From SURF-55 sp040755195 (GTDB lineage: Bacteria > Bacillota > Desulfotomaculia > Desulfotomaculales > Ammonificaceae), in contig JBFMBL010000014.1 in assembly GCA_040755195.1 (NCBI GenBank), positions 1 through 55,233 on the forward strand: a DNA stretch of 55,233 nt, read 5' to 3'. The translations under genes were made by a program, and so were the position numbers. The stretch's first letter is position 1. Each line of letters starts with the position of its first letter. Of this stretch, positions 8,910 to 17,017 are shown piece by piece. Under the pieces are notes generated by a model that worked only from the letters and a program-made list of their open reading frames with translations, ran no database searches and was not told the DNA's origin.

Positions 8910-9592
8910 TGCCCGCCGGCCGGCAGATCGCCGCCATTATCAAAAAGGACATAATCGCCGAACTCCGGACCAAAGAGATGGTCGTCTCCATGCTCCTGTT
9001 CATCCTGCTGATCATGGTCGCTTTCAGGAGTGCGTTCGGCGAGCTCGGCGACATCAGTGACTTTGCCGGCGGGTTGCTCTGGATCGCCTTTTTGTTCACA
9101 TCGCTTTTAGGTTTAAACAGGTCTTTCGTGCACGAAAAAGACGAGAGTTGCCTGGAAGGTCTGCTTCTCTCGCCGGTTGACCGCCCCAACATCTTCTTCG
9201 GAAAGATGTTGGGCAACCTCATTTTCTTGTCGGCGGTGGAACTGGTGGCGATCCCCCTTTACATCGCCCTGTTCAATCTTACGATAAAGGGCTCGATCCC
9301 TTTGTTTATCGCGGCGGTGCTGCTGAGCAACATCGGTATATGCACCATCGGAACGCTGCTTTCCACGATATCCATCAACACCAAGCTCAGGGACATGTTG
9401 CTGCCGCTGATCTTCCTGCCGCTCAGTTCGCCGCTATTGATCGCCGCGGTGGTCACTACGAACAAAATAATGAACGGCGCGGCAGGTCAGGCCTTTGAAC
9501 CCGCCGTCGGCGCTATAAAGTTACTGTTGGCTTATGATATAATATTTTTGCTTTTGGCTTACGCTCTTTATGATTTTGTTATAGGGGAGTGA
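8909..9592 (+). CDS. ccmB: Haem exporter membrane subunit CcmB
   Basis: A 227-residue membrane protein with six hydrophobic helices, the usual CcmB length. The words FVHEKDESCLEGLLLSPVDR and GKMLGNL are typical of CcmB. It is the permease partner of CcmA in the cytochrome c maturation complex. Translation starts at a GTG overlapping the ccmA stop (TAGTG), with AAGGGG upstream, so expression is coupled. It ends 3 bases before ccmC. Confidence 0.9.
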   Translation: MPAGRQIAAIIKKDIIAELRTKEMVVSMLLFILLIMVAFRSAFGELGDISDFAGGLLWIAFLFTSLLGLNRSFVHEKDESCLEGLLLSPVDRPNIFFGKMLGNLIFLSAVELVAIPLYIALFNLTIKGSIPLFIAAVLLSNIGICTIGTLLSTISINTKLRDMLLPLIFLPLSSPLLIAAVVTTNKIMNGAAGQAFEPAVGAIKLLLAYDIIFLLLAYALYDFVIGE

Positions 9593-9595
9593 AAA

Positions 9596-10279
9596 ATGAA
9601 AAAAGCCATAACCGCATTACTGTTTGCCGGTGGCGCTTTACTGTTAACGGGACTGGCGCTTGCGTTCCTGGTGGCGCCGATGGCCGTCAATCAAAAGGGT
9701 GTGGAGATCTTCAGTCAGAAGATATTCTACTTTCACGTCCCGGTTTCGGAAACATCCCTTCTGGCTTTCGTTCTCGGCGCAGTCTTCGGAGCCATGTTTC
9801 TGGTTAATAAAAACCCGAAATACGATTTCCTGAGTCTCGCGGCCGTTGAGATCGGTTTTGTTTTCGGTCTGCTGGTGGAGTGGACAGGCGTTATCTGGAC
9901 GCGAGCCGAGTGGGGTGTTTGGTGGACGTGGGAGCCGAGGCTTACCTCATATTTCATCTTAATGCTCATGTATGCGGGGTACTTCGTCCTTCGTTCTTCG
10001 GTAAACGAGGAAAGCGCCAAGGCGCGATTCAGCGCGGTTTATTCCATTGTTGCGGCGGTCAACGCTCCTCTTACCTTTTTCGCCATCAGGCTCATCCCGT
10101 CAGTCCACCCCGTTGTTTTTGACAGCTCGGGCGCCCACATGGAAGCGTCGATGCTCGCGGCCTTTCTGGTATCCATGTCCGGAATGCTTATCTTCTCAAC
10201 GGCGCTTCTCTTGCTGCGCTACCAGTTGCAAACCGCCCGTGAGGAGCTTGATTATTTAAAGAACGAATTTGGAGGTTGA
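9596..10279 (+). CDS. ccmC: CcmC haem delivery protein
   Basis: A 227-residue, six-helix membrane protein. It shows the CcmC hallmarks: YFHVP with the first haem-ligand His (about residue 43), the WGVWWTWEPRLT tryptophan-rich loop (about 104-115) and SVHPVVF with the second His (about 164). CcmC loads haem onto CcmE. It is flanked by ccmB (3 bases) and the small ccmD-like gene. Confidence 0.92.
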   Translation: MKKAITALLFAGGALLLTGLALAFLVAPMAVNQKGVEIFSQKIFYFHVPVSETSLLAFVLGAVFGAMFLVNKNPKYDFLSLAAVEIGFVFGLLVEWTGVIWTRAEWGVWWTWEPRLTSYFILMLMYAGYFVLRSSVNEESAKARFSAVYSIVAAVNAPLTFFAIRLIPSVHPVVFDSSGAHMEASMLAAFLVSMSGMLIFSTALLLLRYQLQTAREELDYLKNEFGG

Positions 10280-10284
10280 TGAGA

Positions 10285-10443
10285 ATGGGAATTAAGGAAG
10301 CCCTGCCTTACGTTGTAGGTGCCTACATGGGCATCTGGGTGGTTCTTCTCGGCTACGTCTTCATAATGAACAACAGGCTTTCAGGGGTTAAGAAAGAGCT
10401 GGGTGCTCTGAGTGAAGCCTTGGAAAAAAGGTCAAGGAAATAG
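10285..10443 (+). CDS. ccmD: CcmD-like small membrane protein
   Basis: A 52-residue protein with one hydrophobic helix (Y-V-V-G-A-Y-M-G-I-W-V-V-L-L-G-Y-V-F) followed by a charged tail (L-S-G-V-K-K-E-L-G-A-L). This is the CcmD pattern, and the position directly after ccmC is the usual one. CcmD helps hold the CcmABC-CcmE complex together. GGAGG at 10271-10275 lies 9 bases before the ATG at 10285; an overlapping ATG at 10279 would be too close to it. Confidence 0.75.
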   Translation: MGIKEALPYVVGAYMGIWVVLLGYVFIMNNRLSGVKKELGALSEALEKRSRK

Positions 10444-10462
10444 GATAAATACAGGGGCAATT

Positions 10463-10590
10463 AACCGCCAAGGCGCCAAGACCGCCAAAGGGAACCATCA
10501 GAAAAACGCCGTACCGCCTCAGCGTCTACCTGTATTCCGCATTCATCATTACGCATTCCGCATTTTGGTTCCCTTGGCGTCTTGGCGGTT
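10463..10590. repeat. 128-bp element with imperfect terminal inverted repeats
   Basis: The left end reads AACCGCCAAGGCGCCAAG and the right end is the inverse, CTTGGCGTCTTGGCGGTT. After a short insert on the left, the match continues with GGGAACCA facing TGGTTCCC. The interior is low complexity (ATTCCGCATTCATCATTACG). It looks like a non-coding miniature element. Half copies of the end sequence occur at 8151-8167 and 41464-41480. Confidence 0.7.
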
Positions 10591-10650
10591 ACAGGTCTTT
10601 ACCCCACCCTTATTTTTCTCTGTGATCTCCGTGTCTCTGTGGTCAATATC

Positions 10651-11808
10651 TTATGCTCCTTCCCCTGCAATTTCCTCGTCGGTCAGGTAGCAGCCCGGAT
10701 CCTGTGCCCAGAAATCGCCGTAAACCGCCTCCGCCCTTGCCCGGAAGTTGCCGTTGCAGATCTCCAGCCAGCGGCAGGCGGCACACCGCCCCTTTAACAA
10801 GGCCTTACGGTTTTTCATCTGCTTTAACAGCGGCTGCGTCTCGTCGTTCCAGATCTCCCCGAACTCCTTCTCCCGCACGTTGCCGAGAAGGTGGTTGCGT
10901 GTAAACTGGTCGGGGTATACGTTACCGAACCAGTCCACCGCCCCGATCCGGCTGCCGCTGCGGTTGCCGCCGGTCTGTTTGAGCCAGTTGTATACCTCTG
11001 CTGCCCGTTCCGGAGCGATTTGTTTTACCTTGAGGTAGATGAAGACGGCGTCGGCATGGTTGTCCACCGTCAGGATCTCTTTCTTCAGGCCCCGCTCGCA
11101 AAAATCTATCGTCCGGTTGATAATCAACTCTACCAGGGAGCGCTTCGTGGCCGGATCGAGGTCCTGGTCGCGCAGGTTGACGCCCCGCCCCACGGAAACA
11201 AGGTGGTAGAAACAAACCCGGTTTATCTCTTCCCTTTCCACGAGGTCAAAGATAGCCGGGACGTCCCGGTAGTTATCCCGGGTGATAGTGAACCGCAAGC
11301 CTACCCGCTGGTCTGCAGCCACGCAGTTCCGAATCCCGGCAAGCGCCGCCTGAAACGCTCCCGCAACGGCGCGCATCCGGTCGTTAAGCTCCTCAAGACC
11401 ATCGAGACTGATGCCCACGTAGCCCACACCGGCTTCCTTAATCCGCCGCGCGACCTCAGGGGAAATCAGTGTCCCGTTAGTTGAAATAACCGGGCGGATA
11501 CCGTAAGCCCGCGCGTAACCGACAAGCTCGAAAAAGTCGGGACGCGTGAGGGGCTCGCCCCCGGAAAAAAGCAACACCGGTGCCTTTGCCTTGGCCAATC
11601 CGTCAATGAAACGTTTGGCCTCTTCTGTTGTAAGCTCGCCTTCCGCCGGCCCGGCGGTAGCGTTGGCGTAACAGTGCCGGCACCGCAAATTACAGGCCCG
11701 CGTGGAATTCCAGACCGTAACCGGCCCGGGATGCGCCCCCGGTACATGATAACGTAAAGCGTCCCCACCTTCTTTTTGCCCGGAAACCATCTTTGAAATA
11801 CTAAGCAA
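10651..11808 (-). CDS. Radical SAM/SPASM enzyme of the AhbC/NirJ haem-synthesis type
   Basis: A 385-residue radical SAM protein. The Fe-S/SAM motif is C-N-L-R-C-R-H-C (cysteines near residues 39, 43, 46), followed by FSGGEPL, and the C-terminal SPASM region has CAACRWLEIC plus a late Cys. N-terminal wording (LSISKM..., GDALRYHVPGAHPGPVTVWN) resembles the NirJ/AhbC group, which processes didecarboxysirohaem on the route from sirohaem to haem used by sulfate reducers. The TTG at 11808 is chosen because AGGGGG lies 6 bases upstream and it gives the family-like N-terminus; an in-frame TTG at 11835 has no ribosome binding site. It lies between ccm genes and cytochromes but on the opposite strand. 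The related NirJ2 or AhbD activity cannot be excluded. Confidence 0.68.
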   Translation of the reverse strand: MLSISKMVSGQKEGGDALRYHVPGAHPGPVTVWNSTRACNLRCRHCYANATAGPAEGELTTEEAKRFIDGLAKAKAPVLLFSGGEPLTRPDFFELVGYARAYGIRPVISTNGTLISPEVARRIKEAGVGYVGISLDGLEELNDRMRAVAGAFQAALAGIRNCVAADQRVGLRFTITRDNYRDVPAIFDLVEREEINRVCFYHLVSVGRGVNLRDQDLDPATKRSLVELIINRTIDFCERGLKKEILTVDNHADAVFIYLKVKQIAPERAAEVYNWLKQTGGNRSGSRIGAVDWFGNVYPDQFTRNHLLGNVREKEFGEIWNDETQPLLKQMKNRKALLKGRCAACRWLEICNGNFRARAEAVYGDFWAQDPGCYLTDEEIAGEGA

Positions 11809-12228
11809 AGCCAGACCCCCTTGTTTTAACGCCAAATCATCCAGACATTTTTATTTAAAAAGACCATAAACCATGCCAATAAAACATAAATATTCCGGTG
11901 GAATCCATTGGACGCGTCGCAGCAAATTTAACCTTACTCGTTTCGTTAAAACAGGTCACTTTTTTATACCATTTGCTAAAATATTAGTCAAGATTAAAGT
12001 AAACCGGGGATGCTTCAAGCTCCGAAACCGGCCACATACTTTTAACACGTCTTACGCTAATTGGCAATCCACAATCCTCACGGTCTTTTCCCCATCCAAA
12101 AAGGCAATATAAACGTTTTTATACTCAAGAATGAATTTTTTCATGTGGAGGAAGGAATTCATGTCCGCTTCGTAGAATAAATTGCGATTAAGGTCGACGA
12201 AAATCCCCAAGGGGAAGGAGGTGAATAC
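11809..12228. other. Divergent intergenic region before the ten-haem cytochrome
   Basis: About 420 bases separate the divergent radical SAM and cytochrome genes, so promoters for both should lie here. The sequence is AT-rich. Around 11998-12033, ACCGGGG...CTCCG...CCGG could fold, but it does not match a riboswitch I know. No small gene is convincing. Confidence 0.35.
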
Positions 12229-13254
12229 GTGAAGCGCTTTCCCCAGCAATGGCGTAAAGGCGTATCACCTGGATTAATTTTCGCGATCCTGCTTGTTATC
12301 CTCATGGTGGTACTTCTGGCCGGGTGCGGGCAGGAAACGGCAACCGCGCCGGAACACGGCACAGGAACAACCGCATCGACTACGGGCGCCAGTGAGTGTG
12401 CAAAATGCCACATGCCTGAAGTCGCTACCTGGCAGGTTTCCTCCCACAGCCAGATCGACTGTAAAAAGTGCCATACAGATGCGAATGCCGCGGAGATGGC
12501 GGTGGCTCCAAGTGGTGCAGTCGCGATTAAAGAGAAGGTGCCCGGCGACACTTGTAAGGCGTGCCATTCGGTAAACAGGGTTTTCTCGCTCCCGGGTGAT
12601 TTAATCGTACCGCACGAACGCCACGACAAGGCGCGTGTCGGTTGCACCGACTGCCACAACACCGTTGTTCATTACGGCATCACCGAACGCAACGTGTTGG
12701 CCCGCAAAGACTTTAGTGACCCCACCAAATGGAACAAAGACCTGGCAGAAAAGATTGCTCAAGTACCGTTCGAGCGTCCTACCATGTGGCAATGTTTAGA
12801 CTGCCACCAGAAGGCCAAGGTTGACACCCCGTGTAAGGATTGCCATACGGTTTACACCAGCCTGCCGTCGCACGAACAAGCCGCGTGGCTGTCTATCCAC
12901 GGTCGTGAAGGCAGGAAGGACGTCCAGGGCTGCGCTCATTGCCACGCCTCCAAGGAAGTTGGGCCGAAATCGGTAGACTCCGGCACCGGCGATCCCATCA
13001 TCGACTTCGAGCGCGCTAATTCTTACTGCTTCAACTGCCACAAGACCCGGCCGGCGTTCCATGGCCAGGACTTCATGTCCCAGCACGCGACTTCCGCCAA
13101 GACTAAAGGCTTGTTGAACTGCTTTGCTTGCCACAGCAAGAAACAGCCTACAACCACGGAAAACATCACACAGGTTTACTGCAACCAGTGTCACTGGTTT
13201 CAGGAAGTAAAAAGCCCTGCAGCAACTCAGCCGGCGGCCAAACCGGCAGAATAG
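12229..13254 (+). CDS. Ten-haem lipoprotein cytochrome c (NapC/NrfH-type multihaem family)
   Basis: A 341-residue exported protein with a membrane-spanning signal (about 13-30) ending in LLAGC, a lipobox, so it is probably a lipoprotein on the outer face of the cytoplasmic membrane. Ten CxxCH motifs are visible: CAKCH, CKKCH, CKACH, CTDCH, CLDCH, CKDCH, CAHCH, CFNCH, CFACH and CNQCH. Spacing and the many distal histidines suggest stacked bis-His haems for electron transfer from the quinone pool or between partners. The GTG start at 12229 follows a strong GGAGGTGA. A terminator follows 30 bases after the stop, so it is a single-gene unit. Maturation would use the Ccm genes upstream. Confidence 0.88.
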   Translation: MKRFPQQWRKGVSPGLIFAILLVILMVVLLAGCGQETATAPEHGTGTTASTTGASECAKCHMPEVATWQVSSHSQIDCKKCHTDANAAEMAVAPSGAVAIKEKVPGDTCKACHSVNRVFSLPGDLIVPHERHDKARVGCTDCHNTVVHYGITERNVLARKDFSDPTKWNKDLAEKIAQVPFERPTMWQCLDCHQKAKVDTPCKDCHTVYTSLPSHEQAAWLSIHGREGRKDVQGCAHCHASKEVGPKSVDSGTGDPIIDFERANSYCFNCHKTRPAFHGQDFMSQHATSAKTKGLLNCFACHSKKQPTTTENITQVYCNQCHWFQEVKSPAATQPAAKPAE

Positions 13255-13285
13255 CAACAGCAGGCGGTAAGGTATTTTCTTTATT

Positions 13286-13320
13286 CGAAAGGGGACACAT
13301 CTGATGTCCCCTTTCGTTTT
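13286..13320 (+). terminator. Rho-independent terminator after the ten-haem cytochrome
   Basis: Perfect 12-bp stem CGAAAGGGGACA / TGTCCCCTTTCG (13286-13297 and 13305-13316), seven-base loop, followed by TTTT. Confidence 0.9.
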
Positions 13321-13389
13321 ATTGTTTATTCTGCTCCGAGCATACCCTCCTACCGAGGCTCATATCATTTTAAGGAAGGAGGGATCAAT

Positions 13390-14100
13390 TTGCGCAAGAG
13401 CAGAGAGCTTATCGGTATGCCCGTCGTAAGCCTGGAGGAGGGAATCAAGGTCGGCAGGGTAACCGGTCTTGTAATCAACCCGGAGGAAAAAGCCGTAACC
13501 GCCCTCGTTGTGGAAAAAGGCGGTCTTTTGCGGGAACAGAAGTTCGTCCCCTTCCCGCAGGTTCACAGCGTAGGCGCCAACGCCGTAACGCTTAATAAGA
13601 GCCAGAGTGCGGCCAAAGGAACAAGCCTGCCGGAAATATTGCGTCTGTTTAAAGAAAAGGTATCCGTAATCGGTTCAAAGGTCGTAGCCGAAAACGGCAC
13701 GGTTCTTGGCAGCGTGGTTGAATACCGCCTGGATACGTCAACCGGCATGATTACCGCCGTCGAGATCGCCCCGACGAAGCGCTCCGCCTTCCTACAAGGG
13801 GTCAAAATGCTGGACAGCACCTTTATCCGGACCATAGGTAAGGAGATTGTCGTAGTGGGTGATGCTGCAGACACAGTCCTGACCACGGTCGAGGAAGGAC
13901 TGACAAAGCGCGCCAGCCACAGCTGGGAAGAAGTGAAGGATAAAAGTCAAAAGTTGGGCCAAACCATAGGCACAAAAGTAAAAAGCCTCCGCCGTCCCGG
14001 CGAAAGCGATAAGCAGCATGAAGAACCGTTAGAAGTTCTTGGCAACACGCCGGGCCCAAGCCATCAATCGAACAACTTTGACACCGACAAGTCCTCGTGA
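13390..14100 (+). CDS. PRC-barrel domain protein
   Basis: A 236-residue soluble protein with two tandem PRC-barrel units (about 5-75 and 90-165; K-S-R-E-L-I-G-M-P-V-V and V-I-G-S-K-V-V-A-E-N-G-T-V-L-G), then a polar, charged tail. PRC barrels occur in photosynthetic reaction-centre H subunits, RimM and many sporulation-related or envelope proteins of Firmicutes; the precise role is unknown. The start is a TTG at 13390 with AAGGAGG 7 bases upstream. Its 3' end overlaps that of prs on the other strand by 37 bases. Confidence 0.8.
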   Translation: MRKSRELIGMPVVSLEEGIKVGRVTGLVINPEEKAVTALVVEKGGLLREQKFVPFPQVHSVGANAVTLNKSQSAAKGTSLPEILRLFKEKVSVIGSKVVAENGTVLGSVVEYRLDTSTGMITAVEIAPTKRSAFLQGVKMLDSTFIRTIGKEIVVVGDAADTVLTTVEEGLTKRASHSWEEVKDKSQKLGQTIGTKVKSLRRPGESDKQHEEPLEVLGNTPGPSHQSNNFDTDKSS

Positions 14101-15011
14101 ACCCTGATAATCACTTCTCCCAGGAGCGGCGCCACCGAAACGACTGTAATTTTATCAAGCATTTTTTCCGGCGGGAGGGGTATGGTATTGGTCACCAGGA
14201 TTTCTTTAATCGCTGGTGTAGCCAAACGCTCTACGGCTTTACCGGAAAAAACGGGGTGAGTACAGATAACATACACCTCGCGGGCGCCCCATTCAAGGAG
14301 CGCCATAGCTCCTTTGGTAATTGTTCCGGCGGTATCTATGATATCGTCAACCATTACAGCCGTCTTACCCCGGACTGGGCCGATAATCTCCATCACTTCC
14401 GACACGTTGGGTTCCGGCCGGCGTTTGTCTATAACCGCCAGGGGCACCCCCATCAATTTAGCCACTTCCCGGGCCCTGACCACCCCGCCCACATCCGGCG
14501 AGACAACGACGACATCCTCTAAACCCCGGGCAATCAAGTGTTGGGCCAGCAATGGTCCGGCCGGAAGGTGATCGACCGGAATGTCGAAAAAGCCCTGAAT
14601 CTGACCCGCATGAAGATCTATTGTGAGCACCCGCCGCGCCCCTGCCGCCGTCACCAGATTAGCTATAAGCTTCGCCGTAATTGGTTCCCGCCCGCGTGTT
14701 TTACGATCCTGACGGGCATAGCCATAATACGGGATGACCGCGGTGATACGCCGGGCAGAAGCACGCCGCAACGCATCGATCATGATTAATAATTCCATCA
14801 GGTTTTCATTTACCGGCCAACAAGTGGGCTGGATTACAAAAACGTCTGCTCCCCGGACGTGGTCGTTAACCCGTATCCAGATCTCCCCGTCTGAAAACTG
14901 ACCTACCGCCGAGTCTCCCAGGGGTACCCCCAGGTATTGACAAATTTCCTCTGCCAGCATAGGATTTGCATTGCCGGTAAAAATGCACATGTTTTTGTAA
15001 CGGGAAAGCAT
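14064..15011 (-). CDS. prs: Ribose-phosphate pyrophosphokinase
   Basis: A 315-residue enzyme making PRPP from ribose 5-phosphate and ATP, for nucleotide, histidine and tryptophan synthesis. Typical motifs are present: F-T-G-N-A-N near the N-terminus, DLHAGQIQGFFDIPVDHL (about 128-145) and the PRPP-binding VMVDDIIDTAGT (about 212-223). Length is normal. The ATG at 15011 has AGGAGA upstream. It is 21 bases downstream of glmU, the order spoVG-glmU-prs being conserved in Firmicutes. Confidence 0.97.
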   Translation of the reverse strand: MLSRYKNMCIFTGNANPMLAEEICQYLGVPLGDSAVGQFSDGEIWIRVNDHVRGADVFVIQPTCWPVNENLMELLIMIDALRRASARRITAVIPYYGYARQDRKTRGREPITAKLIANLVTAAGARRVLTIDLHAGQIQGFFDIPVDHLPAGPLLAQHLIARGLEDVVVVSPDVGGVVRAREVAKLMGVPLAVIDKRRPEPNVSEVMEIIGPVRGKTAVMVDDIIDTAGTITKGAMALLEWGAREVYVICTHPVFSGKAVERLATPAIKEILVTNTIPLPPEKMLDKITVVSVAPLLGEVIIRVHEDLSVSKLFD

Positions 15012-15032
15012 TGTTCTCCTATTACCTCACTT

Positions 15033-16409
15033 TTAACCAGAAGGCTTCTTACCTTTTCTTTTTCCCCACTCCGGTATGTTTGTCTGCCGCGCCCGGGCTA
15101 TTCCAAGAGCTTCAGGAGGCACGTCCTTATTGATTGTCGAACCCGCGCCGATGTAAGCGCCTTTTCCTATCCGAACCGGAGCGACAAGGTTCGTATTCGA
15201 ACCTACGAAAACATCGTCCTCAATCACCGTCGGCGATTTTTTACGGCCGTCATAGTTACAGGTAATGGTTCCGGCACCGATGTTCACATTACTGCCTATC
15301 TCTGCGTCACCGATATAGCTCAAGTGCGGCACTTTACTGCCTTTGCCGATAACGGACTTCTTCAATTCAACGAAATCCCCTATTTTGGCTCCCGGGCCGA
15401 TCACACTTTCCGGCCTGATATAAGCAAATGGACCGATCTTTGCCCCGCTCTCAACCACCGAGCCGGTAATAATCGAGTTTTGCACCATGACATCATCGCC
15501 CAGGCGGGAATCCACAATCCTCACCCAGGGGCCGATCCGGCCGTCTTCACCGATTGTCGTATTTCCCTCCAGGAAGGTGAAAGGAAAGATTACGGTATCC
15601 TGCCCTACAATGACACCCGGATCTATATAAGTCACCGCCGGGTCTAACACCGTGACCCCTTCATCCATTAAGGCATCCACGACACGCCGACGGATTATCC
15701 GTTCCGCTGCCGCCAACTGCCTCCGGTCATTCACCCCGGCAAACTCCGCCGGGTCGCCACCCTCCCAGGAATGGACAGAAGCACCTTGCTCCCACAACAA
15801 CCTGACGGCGTCAGGCAGATAGTATTCCTTTTGAACGTTAATCGGTGAAATTTCTCTGATAACCCCGAATATATTGGATTTAAAACAATAGATCCCCGTA
15901 TTAATTTCATCGACGGCCAGTTCCACTTGATTCGCATCGCGGTGTTCGACAATCCGCTGGACTTTTCCGGTTGAATCGCGGATTACCCGGCCGTAACCGG
16001 ACGGATCGGAAGCTTTTACCGTAAGCACTGTCGCATCAGCTTGTTTTGTCTGTTCGTGCGCCGTATAAAAAGCCCGGAGGGTCTCCGTGCGCAAAAGTGG
16101 GGTATCACCCGGTAAAACCATTATATTTCCGGCAAAACCTTTTAGCGCATCTTCAGCTTGAAGAAGCGCGTGCGCGGTTCCCAACTGCTCCTCTTGTATT
16201 ACTACCTCCGCCTGACCGGCTACTATCTCGGCGACCGCCGGCGCGCCATAACCAGCAACCACTATAACCTTTTCCGAACCCGCTCCAACCACCGCTTCCA
16301 ACACAAACCGCAACATCGGGCGGCCGGCCACCCTATGCAAAACCTTTGGAATTCTTGATTTCATGCGCGTTCCTTTGCCGGCCGCCAGGATCACCGCTGC
16401 TAAAGCCAC
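15033..16409 (-). CDS. glmU: Bifunctional UDP-GlcNAc pyrophosphorylase / glucosamine-1-P acetyltransferase
   Basis: A 458-residue cytoplasmic enzyme for the last two steps of UDP-N-acetylglucosamine synthesis, a peptidoglycan precursor. The N-terminal uridylyltransferase has LAAGKGTRMKS (about 8-18), and the C-terminal half has left-handed beta-helix hexapeptide repeats ending in the acetyl-CoA site (GAGTITCNYDG...KSPTVIEDDVFVGS). The GTG start at 16409 lies 11 bases after GAGGAG. It forms a unit with prs downstream. Confidence 0.97.
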   Translation of the reverse strand: MALAAVILAAGKGTRMKSRIPKVLHRVAGRPMLRFVLEAVVGAGSEKVIVVAGYGAPAVAEIVAGQAEVVIQEEQLGTAHALLQAEDALKGFAGNIMVLPGDTPLLRTETLRAFYTAHEQTKQADATVLTVKASDPSGYGRVIRDSTGKVQRIVEHRDANQVELAVDEINTGIYCFKSNIFGVIREISPINVQKEYYLPDAVRLLWEQGASVHSWEGGDPAEFAGVNDRRQLAAAERIIRRRVVDALMDEGVTVLDPAVTYIDPGVIVGQDTVIFPFTFLEGNTTIGEDGRIGPWVRIVDSRLGDDVMVQNSIITGSVVESGAKIGPFAYIRPESVIGPGAKIGDFVELKKSVIGKGSKVPHLSYIGDAEIGSNVNIGAGTITCNYDGRKKSPTVIEDDVFVGSNTNLVAPVRIGKGAYIGAGSTINKDVPPEALGIARARQTNIPEWGKRKGKKPSG

Positions 16410-16538
16410 TTCCGAACCCGTCTCCTCGACTCGATATTGTCACCTTTACAGCGAGTTATTCAACAAAGAAATCATATTTCCCTTTTGGATGGCCCATTAA
16501 ATTAAAAAACCTTTCTCAACGCGAGCCTTAAATATGAA

Positions 16539-16557
16539 AAGGAGCCTGCGGCTCCTT
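16539..16557 (-). terminator. Terminator-like hairpin after spoVG
   Basis: An 8-bp stem AAGGAGCC / GGCTCCTT with a three-base loop, followed on the minus strand by TTTTC. It lies between spoVG and glmU, so it would end or attenuate spoVG transcripts. Confidence 0.7.
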
Positions 16558-16564
16558 CTTACTC

Positions 16565-16825
16565 TTACTCTGCGATAGCCGTGTTATAAGCCTTTAGTAC
16601 CGCATCTTCAAGTAGTTTTCGTGCATCAGTCGTAATAGGGTGCGCTACGTCCCGGAAGTCCCCGTTGGGCACCCGCCGGCTGGGCATAGCCACAAACAGA
16701 CCCGACTTTCCCTCAACTACCTTGATATCATGAACGACAAAGACATTGTCAAAAGTTACGGATACAATCGCCTTCATCTTTCCCTCATTTAGTATTTTGC
16801 GGATTTTAACGTCGGTAATCTGCAT
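16565..16825 (-). CDS. spoVG: SpoVG regulator
   Basis: An 86-residue protein that matches SpoVG over its full length (M-Q-I-T-D-V-K-I-R, FVVHDIKVVEG, FVAMPSRRV, FRDVAHPIT). SpoVG is a small nucleic-acid-binding regulator of septation and sporulation genes in Firmicutes. The ATG at 16825 follows AAGGGGTG. It precedes glmU-prs as in Bacillus. Confidence 0.97.
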   Translation of the reverse strand: MQITDVKIRKILNEGKMKAIVSVTFDNVFVVHDIKVVEGKSGLFVAMPSRRVPNGDFRDVAHPITTDARKLLEDAVLKAYNTAIAE

Positions 16826-17017
16826 TTTTTACACCCCTTGCGCTTCTTTTAACCAATTTTTTCGCTAAAAATCTTTATAATCCTCTTGAAAAGAAACAAA
16901 ATACAATTATTTTTTATTATTTCAACGACGGTAACCGCCAAATCAGCAAAAGATATTTCATTCACACCTTGCCAAATAATCCAACATTGTTTATTATCGT
17001 TGAAGAAAGGTGAGAAT

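Noticed and set aside
11998..12045. Foldable ACCGGGG...CTCCG...CCGG segment upstream of the ten-haem cytochrome, considered as a c-di-GMP or other riboswitch
   Set aside because: It lacks the conserved words of the c-di-GMP-I class or any other class I can recall; only a generic hairpin is supported.
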